A stretch of DNA of 64,000 bases from Riptortus pedestris (Eukaryota; Arthropoda; Insecta; Hemiptera; Alydidae), in NCBI GenBank assembly GCA_019009955.1, contig CM032230.1, forward strand, positions 101,526,001 through 101,590,000, written 5' to 3'. Numbering within the stretch: the first letter of the stretch is position 1; each line of letters starts with the position of its first letter. The position numbers and the translations under genes are program-made. Positions 1 to 11,557 of the stretch are shown in pieces. Under the pieces are notes generated by a model that saw nothing but the letters and a program-made list of their open reading frames with translations, was not told the origin of the DNA and ran no database searches.

Positions 1-659
1 GTATATAACATTAGGAATTTATTATTCAAGAAATCGGGAAGTATAGCCAATGAATCCATGATTGAGTCTAATGGGTCCATACATGGGTATAAGTGCGCCA
101 TTTGTCGCTGACGATCTCTTCGAGAGAGATTTTTCTCAAGGAGCTATATTGCATTCCTTAATACTCGTCAAACATTTGGAATTTACGCGGCGGGAAGCCT
201 GTAGGTCGCGACGCTCTGGAATTCGTTTGGTCGAATATAGAGATGATATTGCATGTAAGGGCGATAAGGGAGCCCATGAAGGAGCGACTCGAATATTTAA
301 TGTCTTGTTTTGACTCCTCCTCGTAAACATGGCCGAATAAGAGAGGCATTAAAGCCAAGGGACAATGTAGGGTGGGTAGGGGAAGGCTGTCTAGAACTGC
401 CTAAAAAAAATATATTTCTAGGATTATAAGTTTTGCACTTGGAACGTACTACGAAAGGAAAATGGCAAATACGTCAGAAAATCTCCTGCATAAGAAATGT
501 GAGATTCAAGAACTAGCAGGCTTTCTACATGGACTATTATTCTTATTATCATTTGACATACCAAACGATACGACAGAACTACTAACTAACAGCAGCCAAT
601 ATATTCCACAAATACTAACATATCTAAAACATATAAACATTTACGAATTAAATTAAATT
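1..659. other. AT-rich sequence, no supported feature
   Basis: Three overlapping short ORFs occur here on both strands. None resembles a known protein or shows splice context, and I see no repeat-family match. Confidence 0.5.
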
Positions 660-830
660 ATTAATTAACTTCCACTTTTTGCAACTAAGGCTAATTGGGT
701 TATCTACACCCATCTATCACCCTTCTCTAACCAGGGTAGGACTAAGGATTTTATTTAGTAAATTCCGTCACTAAACAAATTCCTTTGCCCCGGCGGGAAT
801 GTAACTCGCCACTCTAGGTTTACGATGTAT
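660..830 (-). repeat. tRNA-derived SINE, 5'-truncated copy
   Basis: Read on the minus strand, this matches the body of the SINE family defined by the copy at 38624-38848. It has the B-box/T-arm region with the CCGGGGCA-like junction (around 785-815), the TTTAGTGACGGAATT segment, the paired CCCTGG/AGGG motif, and the tail leading into TTAATTAAT. The tRNA-like head, including the A box, is lost beyond about 826. The B box is mutated (GTTACATTCCC in place of GTTCGATTCTC), so the copy is old and unlikely to be transcribed by pol III. Confidence 0.65.
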
Positions 831-3467
831 TCCCAAATACATATGTAATAAAAATACAATTGGTCTACAGCATACTTAGGGAGATTTAAAAGAGATAAAT
901 GTTTATCATATTCAAATAGGCGAGTACAGGAATGAAAAAAAAATCTCAGATATTTAAGGAATATTTTTCGTACTACATAATTAAAATACATTAAGGTTTA
1001 CATGAAGGGATAAATATATTATTCTAACCCCTCTAAACCACATCTTGCCAATCATCATTGGTATATGAATCATTTAAATAATGGTTCTGGTAAATGGATT
1101 TGGCCCAACTATACTGTAAGAAGGAAATATTTTCATCTTGGAAGAAAAGAATAACACAAACATTTGTAGAAATGAATAAATAAAATAAAAATTAGAATGC
1201 ACAATTTGTAATAAAATATTCGTAAAATCCTTTACCCTTGTAGGTGGAAACTTACTGAGTGAAAGAGTATAATAATAAATAATCACTCAGACAGGTAATA
1301 CTGAGGCATTCACGTGAACGTTTTGTAATTAGGGATTCAATTTAAATATTTGGGTCAACAGAAGGACCAAGACGGCTTTAGTGAGGTGTCAAGTCGTCAT
1401 CACAATGCACTTCTTACCATTAGAGACCGAAGAAAGCGTAACTCCTTCAGTCAAGATTCTGTAGCAACTTGTGTACAATTACCCTACGATCCTGAGCGTG
1501 CAAGAAGCTAATATATAGAAGTCCTAGCTCAAAATGTCCTCATGGCGTAGGAAAGTTATTCTTTGTTTCTTAGCATTCACTTATTGTTAGGACTTAAAAT
1601 GTCCAAATGTTGAGCCTAGTTAACTGACTACGCTCATCATCCATTTTGAACTCACTAGGGCATAATTAAATCGTAATTCATTCCCGAAATTCATATCATA
1701 AATTGAGAACTTTAATGGTTAAAAATTTCATAGAATATATTACTTATGACTCGGCAGTCAACCCAGCATTAGTAAAATAGAAATTTTAATTATACGATAG
1801 CATCTCACCACGGACATCACATTACACGAAAAAAATAGTTTTACTATACATGATTGACTTTTCCCTTCGCCCTATTTGTTGTGACTTGCTATTTGTTTTA
1901 TTCAATGTTGCTCAGTCTTTAAAGAAAGTCATTCAACTCACTGGCCGCGGCTTAAAATGAAGTTCCTTTAGTAATCAAAAGAGCTATTTTGTAAAGATTT
2001 TATCCTCGAAGCCATAAACTAATCGCTATATAGTCTAAATATCGAACACAAGTTTAATTAATTTCAAATTAATAAAACTATGCTCGGTCTATATTACTCA
2101 TCTCAATAGATATTCCGATATGATTTTTTTAACTAAAAATCTGAAGTATTAGATTGAAATAATATGTTTTGATCAATACAGTAGAGCAAACCTTGTCCTT
2201 CTCATCATAACTTTGTGCATTCATTTACTTAACTAAAACATGCTAAGAGATATATATTTATGACATAAGGTAAATTCTTAAGTAAAAATAAAGTTTTTTT
2301 TTTTTTACATTTATTTATCTATTAAAGATAAATAGAAGTGTTGTCTTGTTTTTAAACATGTTTTTTAAATATGTCTTTAATGGTGAATAAACAAATTAAT
2401 AAGAAGTAGATCAGATGTGCAGTTAGGGGGAGAGGGTACACGATATATAAAATTCTGCTGAGGATTACTTGATTCTGGCCAATATTTTGAAATTCATTTT
2501 AGACTAATATGTAGCGTATCAAACTAATAATTATGGATTATTTTGAATTTATAACATCAATACGTTTTATTTTCAAGCTAAAATATTATCATGAAAAACC
2601 AACAAAAAAAATCTATCTTGACAATGCGAAAGGCATGTCTGACCTTTCGATAAATACTTTATAAATGGAGTTCACATAATATTCCGAACATTCCAACATC
2701 ATTTGTCTCATTATTGACATAATTTTGCTTCCTCGATATTTCTTTGGCTCATTCCATTGAATTAATCAGTTCTAATTAATGAGAAATTCACCTTGAAGAC
2801 TATAATAGATTTAAAGTCAACTGTTTTGACAGTTGTTTTCTAAATTTGACTATAAATTCAATAAACTGGTTTAAAATTTTAATTAAAAAGATATAAAAAA
2901 GTATTCCAATTAAAGGGAAGTTAGAAGTTGTGCTCGTGTAACAGGTGTTCCACCCAAACCGTCTGATGAGGTACTGCTAAATGGCTTGAAATAATTACCA
3001 CTACACCCCTTCTTTCTTATATAGAACTTTTTATTCTCCATTATTATTGGTTTAGTTATAAAAATATGCTAGTTTCGGCACATGAATGGTTTAATTTATT
3101 TACTTTGTAATCGTTGCAACATTATTATTATCAATTTGTCACTAATCGTATCGCTTCTAAGGCGTTCGGCTAGTATGAATCACATATCAATAAACGCAAT
3201 GGCCAAAATTATTTAAAAATAAGATATATCCATTTAAAATATGAAGTATCTGTATCCTACTTACACCAAATTATTTTATCATTATTCTTATGTAAAATAT
3301 TAATATTCTTTCAATTCGTTAGTAAAAGAACAAGTTCAAACATTATTTAATCAGAGTTATGCATACACATTCATTTCTTTGAGATATTCCATTATTTTCC
3401 GGACACAAGCGATTTCATCTGGTACGTGATACAGATCTACAAGTGTCACGGAGAAATTGGTGAAGAT
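831..3467. other. AT-rich sequence, no supported feature
   Basis: About 2.6 kb of AT-rich DNA with short poly-A/T runs and only chance-length ORFs. I see no splice-bounded exon, RNA gene or repeat-family match. Confidence 0.5.
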
Positions 3468-3575
3468 ATATTCAGGGAGGGTCTTAATAGGTGATTTCAT
3501 TGAAATCTATAAACTGAAATTTTTCGCGATTACAATACAACTTATATTTCATTCGAAGAAGCAAAAAATTAAATT
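3468..3575 (+). repeat. Family C repeat tail, copy 1
   Basis: This segment contains GAAATCTATAAACTG, then AATTTTTCGCGATTACAA, then a degraded TTCATTCGAAGAAG. It aligns with a second copy at 63160-63310, which ends in an ACTTC-loop-GAAGT hairpin followed by an A-rich tail. An A-rich 3' end after a small hairpin fits the 3' end of a non-LTR retroelement or a SINE using the same machinery. No coding part is present, and the class is an inference. Confidence 0.45.
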
Positions 3576-3864
3576 TTAAATCAATGATAATCAAAGAAAC
3601 AACAATTATGAGAGCTTGATTCTTCGGCCGTTTTAACGTTTGATGGCTTATGAGTTAAAGTTGTTATAACAACATATATGAACTGTTTTCGACATTATTA
3701 ACTAAAAAATATAATTTTATTGAATGAAGTATTTTTTTTTATTTATCAAAAGTGATTTAGTTAAGTCCGTTCAGAACATGACGACTCTGATCCATAAAAT
3801 TCATGTATATGATGATAATTTTTTAGATAATTAATATTTCTCAAAATAGCTTCTCCTGAACCAC

Positions 3865-3920
<56 letters not shown>

Positions 3921-5308
3921 ATCCTGTTTGCATGCGCAGAATTGTGAACCTTTGAGATGTTTACGACTCCCAGAGAAGGATTCAGGATGATTTATTCATT
4001 AGACTCACTGCATTTGCGCATCCAGGTAGCTAATCAAAATACTACCCCCAAGGTCACCTATTCTAAAACAGGTCATGCTTAATGTTTCTCATTGTCTCCA
4101 CAAACACGGATAATAAACACAGAAACTTGCAATAACAACCCCCACCCCCTGTCTCCCAATTTCTTTACCGATTTCAGTAGTTAAGAAACTGATTTTATAT
4201 AAAATTTTTAGGAAATGTTTAAATTCTTAGATGTGGGGCATTCTTTTAGACATAGATAATCATTTTCTATGCAAATTTGAATATATAGTGTTGGTCCTAA
4301 CTTCTCAGAGAACTTATATTGGGCTTGTAGTTTAGGTTCTTGCATGCGGTCTATGTCTCAAATGCATCAAGAATAAATTATCTAAAATTCACGTTGTTCT
4401 ATTGAAAAAAATAATTAAAGTAAGGAAGAATCATCGCTCCCTAGCATAACTATGTTTCGGTTTTTGAACTCTTGTTAATGCATTCAGCTGTCCTTGGCAC
4501 CTTTACTCAATAAATTTTAAAACTACTTAATGATCTTTTTTCGGTGTACTTATAACTTTTCATTAACACTGTTCTATTTATTTATTGTCGTCCAATTGGG
4601 AAACGCTGTTTTAAAATATATGCTTAATTTAAATTAATAGAATTTTTGTTTACAAGTAAATTTGTACCTGTACAAAATAAAATACTTTTAAATCATATAT
4701 TTGGGCGAGGACAGGGAATTCACAGTATAAGGAAGGCTCAGTCAAGTGTAAATCCCTCCCATTGAACGATGCTTTACAGATGACTTTTATTAAAAGGTCT
4801 TCTATCCACAGTTTATTGGTTATTTAACCAATAGCAGCCCGCTTTTATGACAATGATGATACTAAATTACATTATTCAACATCCATTATTCTAGGGGTAC
4901 GGTGGAATTGGAAAACCATTTTCATGGTCATGCTTTAAATTAGATAACTATTTTGGGGAATCGGGTTTTGAGTTTGTGCTCTTGGCGCTATTTATGAAAG
5001 TCTAAGACCGCTTTCTACTAAACTAATAAATCTACTAATCTTACTTAGATGAGACAAAAATGCGGGAACAAATATACACAAAATATCAGATCAGACCAAA
5101 ATGTTTACAAAGGGAAAAAAAATTATAATTGCTATATCACCGTTATTATGCATAGTGTCGAATTCATTTAAAATCCACATTAAAATTTGGCACTTAAGTT
5201 TTCCTACAATTGTTGCTCCAACTGATAAATTAACGGAGCTTTTTATTTTCAGTGTTCAATAATTCCTTACTCCAGCTCATAAGATATTCACTGCACCCTA
5301 AAAGAAGT

Positions 5309-5310
<2 letters not shown>
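3576..5310. other. AT-rich sequence with one AT/CA microsatellite
   Basis: Apart from the (AT)n tract at 3868-3920 and an inverted CCAAT palindrome at 4815-4832, I see no supported feature. Confidence 0.45.
3868..3920. repeat. (AT)n-(CA)n microsatellite
   Basis: About 22 AT units run uninterrupted into four to five CA units. Confidence 0.95.

Positions 5311-5380
<70 letters not shown>
5311..5380. repeat. (AT)n microsatellite
   Basis: About 35 uninterrupted AT units, ending at AAGAGATTGC. The tract lies 90 bp before the 37-bp minisatellite. Confidence 0.95.
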
Positions 5381-5382
<2 letters not shown>

Positions 5383-5470
5383 AGATTGCTTTCTTTACTA
5401 TTACTGCTCAACGTAATTTTATTTATTCATACAATAATCGCATATCGCAACTGGGGTGATTTAGCGGCGA

Positions 5471-5943
5471 ATCAGTTATTTAACATATAACATTATTATA
5501 TTTATATATCAGTTATTTAACATATAACATTATTATATTTACATATCAGTTATTTAACATTATTATATTTACATATCAGTTATTTAACATATAACATTAT
5601 TATATTTACATATCAGTTATTTAACATATAACATTATTATATTTACATATCAGTTATTTAACATACAACATTATTATATTTACATATCAGATATTTAGCA
5701 TATAACATTATTATATTTACATATCAGTTATTTAACATATAACATTATTATATATTTAACATATAACATTATTATATTTACATATCAGTTATTTAACATA
5801 TAACATTATTATATTTATATATCAGTTATTTAACATATAACATTATTATATTTACATATCAGTTATTTAACATATAACATTATTCTATTTACATATCAGT
5901 TATTTAACAAAGAACAATATTATATTTACATATCAGTTATTTT
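5471..5943. repeat. 37-bp AT-rich minisatellite, about 12-13 copies
   Basis: The tandem unit reads CAGTTATTTAACATATAACA followed by TTATTATATTTACATAT, 37 bp in total. Most copies are near-identical. One copy near 5545 lacks an internal ATATAACA-type block and is about 9 bp short. A partial duplication lies near 5745. Point variants include TACAAC near 5665 and CTATTT near 5885. Low divergence in most units suggests recent slippage or unequal exchange. Confidence 0.92.
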
Positions 5944-6884
5944 TTATAAAAGTTATGTTTTAATCTTTTAATTTAATTTTTTTTATTTTATTTTTTAAAT
6001 TTTATTCATCATCTCTCCTTTTCAATAGCAAAGATATGAAATTGCGAACAGCGCTATACTTTTTACCATAAATGATTGGCTAAATTGTAAGCAGCATGTT
6101 AAAAATTAGGACCAGGAAATCACTCTATAATTATTAATTCGCATCTGAATAATAAAAAGAAATATGGCTAACTGTAAATATATATTAACCTTATTGAATT
6201 ACACAAGTGTATATATTTCAAATTATTTCGAATTTTATTCTTAGTATAGCTTAGCACGCAAGTATAATTCATGGCTGGAGTCACAAAAAATGTATGTATT
6301 AATGAATACAGGGCTTAAGTCACAACATATTTTGTCTGCTAATGAGCTGTGAACTGGTTTCTGTCACGTGACAATAAGTCTTAAGCCTGTAACCTGTTAA
6401 TCGCTTGCATGAAGTCTTCGTGCAGGTTTCACACCAGGCCACTCTGTCTTCTGAAAAATATAAGACCCATTAAAACTCTTCTGAAAGTTTCATATTCTGG
6501 TAGAAAAAAAGAAGCTTTTTTTAAGAATAAAAATTTTACTGTGTAGAACAATTAGTTTCTTGACATATTCGTGTTAGTTTCACATCAAAGTTGATGAAAT
6601 CACTTAGTACTCAGAATACTTAATCGAGGCTGTACTTTCATCTTTGCTGTTTCATATAATATATAAAGTTGTCGAATTTGAACGAATTCTAGTAATTGTA
6701 TAATGAGCTAGTGGTTTGCACTGATGATGTGACTTCAGAATGAAACATTTTTCAAAAATGAAACAGATTTTCCTAAGCTGTTTTAATTAGATACTCTTTT
6801 TAGTTTTAATAAAGCTGGTTCTATTAATAAGTATAGAAATATGTTATATAACTATTATTGTTATATTTCAAACAATTTATACCT
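5944..6884. other. AT-rich sequence, no supported feature
   Basis: About 0.9 kb between the minisatellite and the first family B repeat. Only chance ORFs are present. Confidence 0.5.
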
Positions 6885-7470
6885 TTATATATATAATTCT
6901 ACTGTGTGTATGCCACTGAACTCCTAGACGCCGGGACCTATTTGAATGATTTTTTTTGTATCCGTTTGGCTGACGCCCTGGACAGATAGATTGGGGGTTG
7001 TAGGGGAGGCAAAATTTAAAAATAGCGATATTTCGTTTCCTATTGGTTTTTCGGCAAATATTCACATGATAGAAGTTTTTTTTTTGTTATTTAGAGTAAC
7101 TTTTGTCAAATAAAAAGGTATAAACGAGATATAAACTAAAACATAAAAGTGGGAGCCAACAATTTAATTGGGCACTAACGATTGGACAGAACTTAACAAA
7201 GCTCTATAGGTAAATTAGTATTAATTCGTTCATGATTATAAGCTATATTAAATGTTTTAAGTTCGAACGGTAGTGGGGGTTATAAAGGAGGCCTGAATAA
7301 AAAATTCGCGGTATTTCATTTTCTATTTGTTTTTAGGCAAACGTGCACATAACAAAAGTTGTTTTTTGTGTTATTAAAAGTAGCTTTTGTTTTAAACAAT
7401 ATATTATTAAATTTTACTATCCTAATCGCTTGAAATATCATGCAGGACAACGTCTGTCGGGCTGCTTGTA
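6885..7470 (-). repeat. Family B interspersed repeat, inverted copy
   Basis: This is the reverse complement of the copy at 9248-9940. Read on the minus strand it runs from GCCCGACAGACGTTGTCCTG at about 7465, through the GGCCTCC...CCCCCAC..CCGTTCGAAC block, to a tail matching CACACAGTAGAATTATATAT. At 6900-7090 and 7260-7400 it holds two related internal modules. Each carries GAGGC, a tract like AAATATCGCTATTT, a CAATAGGAAACGAAATATC-like stretch and AACTTTTGT. The element may therefore have arisen as an internal dimer. No coding capacity is visible. The tail style is common among insect repeats, but I do not assign a class. Confidence 0.7.
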
Positions 7471-7487
7471 TATATATATATATATAT
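7469..7487. repeat. Short (TA)n microsatellite
   Basis: About nine TA units abut the end of the family B copy. Confidence 0.8.
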
Positions 7488-9247
7488 TACACATTTTTAA
7501 AGCCGAGTCTTATCTCTATACCGGCCTTAGATACCTAACAAAAGGCCTACTATCATGAAGTAATAACAGTATGTTACGTGAAATGAAATTTCCTAAAAAT
7601 CAACAATTTAATGAGACGTTTTCAATTAAATTAACAATAAGAGCCGGATAACAAAAATTAGATTGATAATGTCTATTTTAAATTAAGCGAACTGCAACTC
7701 AAAATCATATAATTGATCAAAAATATAGAGTAACACGCCAGCCAACAACCGAAAACGTCATCAATTAAACAAAATTAAAATTAATGGAAAAAAATATGTC
7801 TTCCAGTTATTTCTTACAAACAAGCAAAATACTTTTAGTTGGCAGTTCTATGAATCATTCTTACAATTTACGACTTTAATCATACAAATTCGAAAATATT
7901 AATCCATCTAAAATTCAAAGTTATACATAAGAGCAGTTTGAATCTTATTATCTACTTGTACTCACGATTCGTGACTCTAATAATTTTTTTTTATAGTGGT
8001 TATAGTATCCTGTTGAAGTATAAGAAAAAAATGGCACGTATAAAATTAAATGTGAACAGGTTGGTTGAAGGAAATGCAACGGGGTGGAGGGACTAAAAAT
8101 AGCTTGGAGCATAAATCAGAACCACCATGAAAGCCATAAATTATGGGCCATCACGCCCTCTTGGTGGACATCTCTGTACACTGCCTGTAAAATTAGATGC
8201 ACCCAGGTCTGTTGCAGCCTCTTTAGAGAACGAATAAAGGGAAGACAAGTAGCCCGCCCGTAGATCTCACCATTAAATGCACTATTTACAGCCAAAGGAA
8301 TTCTCAGCAACAGCAGCACCTATGTCGGCTCTTTATTTAAAGTTAGCTCTCAGTAGTTTCCTCAGGAGAATTTGCATGTTTAAGGTCAGCAGTTACATGC
8401 TTCATCTGTCAATGTTTATTTGTGTGAACGGCTTCTGTAAATAATTCTATCCGTCTGAATGAATTGTTAATGATTATAACATGGTTCTAATGTTTGTAAG
8501 ACGATTACTATTTTTTTTTTTTTTTTTAATGAATATCTCATTCTACTTGCATTGAATTCTCGTTTGGCACACATTTTCTTGATCAACTCTTTCTATAAGA
8601 GGTGATGGCACCTGGGTGGCAGCAAGAAAATCAAATAGATTACAAATCGGTTTAATTTGAGTTTAAGTTTCAAATATTCCACGACAATGCCCTGCGGAAA
8701 CATTACACAACTTACACTAAAAAATAGTTAACCAATAACACACGCTGTTTACATCCGTACGCTAATATGCTACGTATATGTGTATCCATGTAATATATCA
8801 TATATATTTCATTATCAAGTTTAACACTATACACTAACGAAAAGAACAAAAGGAAGAGTACAGCAATGTTCCAAATGGATCCTTTGTGGTTTGAGTCGTC
8901 TACAGGAAGACAAAGGAAACGAAACGCTGGCGCTCTCTACCTTATCCTTTCTAGCCAACATCCCCCACCCTCTTTGGGTTTCCTCAAATTAATGACTCAT
9001 AGTATATATACATACATACACATGCATGGGATATATGTGTGTATATATTGATGGTTAACGTATGGTGTAATCATAAGATAAGGAAGTGAAAGAAAAGAAC
9101 TAAAGAGGAAGGTATTTTTATTTATTTAATAACCTGATACATTTCCGAATCGCACTTTTAATAGTTGCATCACTTTTGGACAAATCGATACGTCGATCTA
9201 AGACTATTAAATATCTTAGGTGCAGATGTTTTAAAGGATTTATTAAA
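7488..9247. other. AT-rich sequence between the family B inverted pair
   Basis: This is the spacer between the two oppositely oriented family B copies. A slightly GC-richer block at about 8100-8420 carries a 67-codon minus-strand ORF that matches nothing I know. A 16-17 bp poly-T tract lies near 8512. Nothing else is supported. Confidence 0.45.
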
Positions 9248-9875
9248 TACTAGCGGACCCGACAGACGTTGTCCTGCATGATATTTCAAGCGATTCGGAT
9301 ATTAAATTTAATAATATTATGTTTAAAACAAAAGCTCCTTTAATAACACAAAAAAACAACTTTTGTTATCTGCAGGTTTGCCTAAAAAACAAATAGAAAA
9401 TAAAATATCATGAATTTTTTATTCAGGCCTCCCTTATAAACACTCCCGTTCGAACCTAAAAAATTTAATATAGCTTATAATTATGGAAGAATTAATGCTA
9501 ATTTACAAATAGAGTTTTGTTAAATTCGGTTCAATTGTTAGTGCCAAATAAAATTGTTGGTTCCTACTTTATTTAATGTTTTAATGTATATCTCGTTTAT
9601 ACTTTGTTATAAGACAAAAGTGAATATAACAAAAAATCCACTAAGTACCAAAATAAACAACTTTTATCCTGTGCATGGTGCGAAAAACCAATTGGAAACG
9701 AAATATCGCTATTTTTAATTTTAGGCCTCCCTTACAACCCCCACTCCTGCTCCATCTGCCGGGCTGATTTGTGAATCTAAACCATCCAGGGCGTTCCTCA
9801 AACGCATACAAAAAAAATCGTTCAAATCGGTCCAGCCGTTTAGGAGAAGTTCAGTGACATACACACGTACTGTAG

Positions 9876-9937
<62 letters not shown>

Positions 9938-9940
9938 ATG
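9248..9940 (+). repeat. Family B interspersed repeat, direct copy
   Basis: It begins ACTAGCGGACCCGACAGACG and ends with AAATCGGTCCAGCCGTTTAG, then GAGAAGTTCAGTGACATACA and AGAATT, running into (TA)n and AAAGAT. It aligns along its length with the inverted copy at 6885-7470. Two related internal modules (about 9350-9460 and 9655-9750) each contain AACTTTT, a CAAAT-GGAAA-like stretch and AGGCCTCCCTTA. The 'CAAATCGGTCCAGCCGTTT' tail followed by TA repeats occurs in many insect interspersed repeats (established knowledge). The transposon class remains unassigned. Confidence 0.75.
9877..9934. repeat. (TA)n microsatellite at the tail of family B
   Basis: About 29 uninterrupted TA units form the 3' tail of the direct family B copy. 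They have probably expanded from the native TATATA tail. Confidence 0.93.
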
Positions 9941-9967
9941 TTGAGAAATATATATTTAATAAATCTT

Positions 9968-9971
<4 letters not shown>

Positions 9972-10052
<81 letters not shown>

Positions 10053-10068
10053 GAGAGAGAGACAGAGA
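9972..10068. repeat. Compound (TA)n-(GA)n microsatellite
   Basis: About 16 TA units are followed by roughly 32 GA units with two CA-type interruptions (GACAGA). Low-complexity translations across it (YIYI, SLSL, RERE) are artefacts. Confidence 0.95.
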
Positions 10069-11001
10069 GTCAGAATAATAGTTAATAGTTTTGTATACCA
10101 TTGCGTAGAACTCATGCTATTCGGAAAGTTAAATCCGTTATGTCCATTACCGTAAATACAAAGTAAAACTTTATAATATTCTGCCTATTAAACATTTCCA
10201 TCTACTGACAAAACTGAAATTAAATGAAAAGTCTCATTTTTCTCTTCTGAAAAACGATGATTCGTATTTATATTTCTATAAAAGTTTATTTATTTCTATG
10301 AAATGTTGCTATATTGAAGAGACAATTATGTATAATGTCCATTAAATGACATCGTTTTTAAATCTTTCTGTAGGATGTGAGTTTGTAAAAATGTATTGAA
10401 TTCAGTAGGAGTATTTATATGGGTTGCAATGAAAAAAATCAAGCCTATTGGCTGGCTATAACTCTAGCGGAATGCACTCGGTATCTCAAGTATGCTGGAA
10501 ACAGCTGATAACATCATCATTGAATCGACTTTGTCATCACCATTATCATGAAGTGCGCGAATCTACGGCGAGGAATTGGAAGCAAACCCCTTATCTATGC
10601 TCCATTTTCACATTTAGAAACTGTCTCAACGGACTGTAGATTCCTATCTATCAAATAATCATTGAACATGCCTTAGTGTAGGTATTTAAGCGTTAGCCCT
10701 AGTTCATATATAATACGCTTAAAGATCTGGACAGTTGAAACCATTACTTTTAGTAAATGGCCTAGAGTTAGGATAGTCGTCGTGTTTTTCAAACATGTGT
10801 GGGTTTTAGAGGAATGCGAGCCTGCCATACCAACTCTTGCGGTTGCATTCTCTACGATCTTATCTGCCACTGTGATAAATATTGTTCAATAGATATATAG
10901 TTCCGGCCTCAAACAAAGTCTGATTATATTCTACGTACAGGAGCACAATATTCAACCATTTATTTTTATATATTTAGATAGGGAGAGAGAAATTATTGTG
11001 T
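10069..11001. other. No supported feature
   Basis: Moderately AT-rich DNA upstream of the piggyBac relic, with short unrecognised ORFs on both strands. Confidence 0.5.
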
Positions 11002-11189
11002 TTAACCATTTAACTACTACCATGGGTCAAAAACGACCCGAGCATAAAATAAAAATTAAGGTTTCTTTGGTTTCTTGCTAGGCAGCGCCAACAGGCACCA
11101 TGTATTCTCCCCTTAGTAACAGCTGTTACAGTTAACCTCTTTGTCTTGTGTATGTGATTACCTGTGTCTGTCTAATTAACGGTTTGGGG

Positions 11190-11220
11190 ACATTTTTGTC
11201 CCGTGGTAGTAATCACGTTA
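11190..11220 (-). repeat. Internal inverted copy of the piggyBac terminus
   Basis: The reverse complement reads TAACGTGATTACTACCACGG followed by GACAAAAATGTCCC. It parallels the left terminus at 11006-11040 (TAACCATTTAACTACTACCATGGGTC...). The 11006-11220 segment therefore has inverted ends of its own. This could be a sub-terminal inverted repeat of the parent element or a small nested MITE. The sequence alone does not decide between them. Confidence 0.55.
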
Positions 11221-11251
11221 TTAAAACTTTGTTTACAGTATTCATAGTGAT

Positions 11252-11557
11252 ATGACTAATGACGGTTTTATTGTGGATGGCAGACATTATAAGGATTGGT
11301 TGGCTTTTATTAATGAAGATGATGGAAATCAGAATCCTGTGTCTGATGACAATGGCGATCTAATGTTTAATTACAGTAACAATCCATTTGTTCTGATAAT
11401 GATACAACTAAATGAGGATGAATAGTGCAAAAAGTCTAACCAGAAACATTCAGCAATATGCTATAAATGTAATAACACAGGTTGCAAGAATCACTCTGAA
11501 TCTAAATGTCTCTGTCGGCACTGTGAAGATATAATTTTAATTTATTTATTAGTGTAG
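11252..11557 (+). pseudogene. Collapsed piggyBac transposase ORF: N-terminus plus cysteine-rich domain
   Basis: The frame opens at ATG 11252, directly after the left terminal region, and gives 57 residues rich in Asp and Asn (MTNDGFIVDGRHYKDW...). It stops at TAG 11423-11425. The same frame then continues for 43 codons to TAG 11555-11557. This second part starts CKKSNQKHSAICYKCNNTG and carries a C-X2-C-X4-C-X2-H-X4-C-X-C-X2-C array, matching the C-terminal cysteine-rich zinc-binding domain of piggyBac transposases. The whole catalytic region with its three aspartates is absent. An acidic N-terminus fused to the zinc domain in frame implies one internal deletion that preserved frame, plus one nonsense codon at the join. 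It cannot encode an active transposase. Confidence 0.72.

Noticed and set aside
5471..5943. CRISPR-like or centromeric satellite array
   Set aside because: Contiguous 37-bp units without spacers, and only ~0.5 kb long; best described as a minisatellite.
8340..8420. Enhancer suggested by ATTTGCAT and AAGGTCA motifs
   Set aside because: Short motifs like these are frequent by chance; no clustering or palindrome supports regulation.
9721..10101. Long two-strand ORFs with YIYIYI, SLSLSL and RERERE runs
   Set aside because: They are translations of the (TA)n and (GA)n microsatellites.
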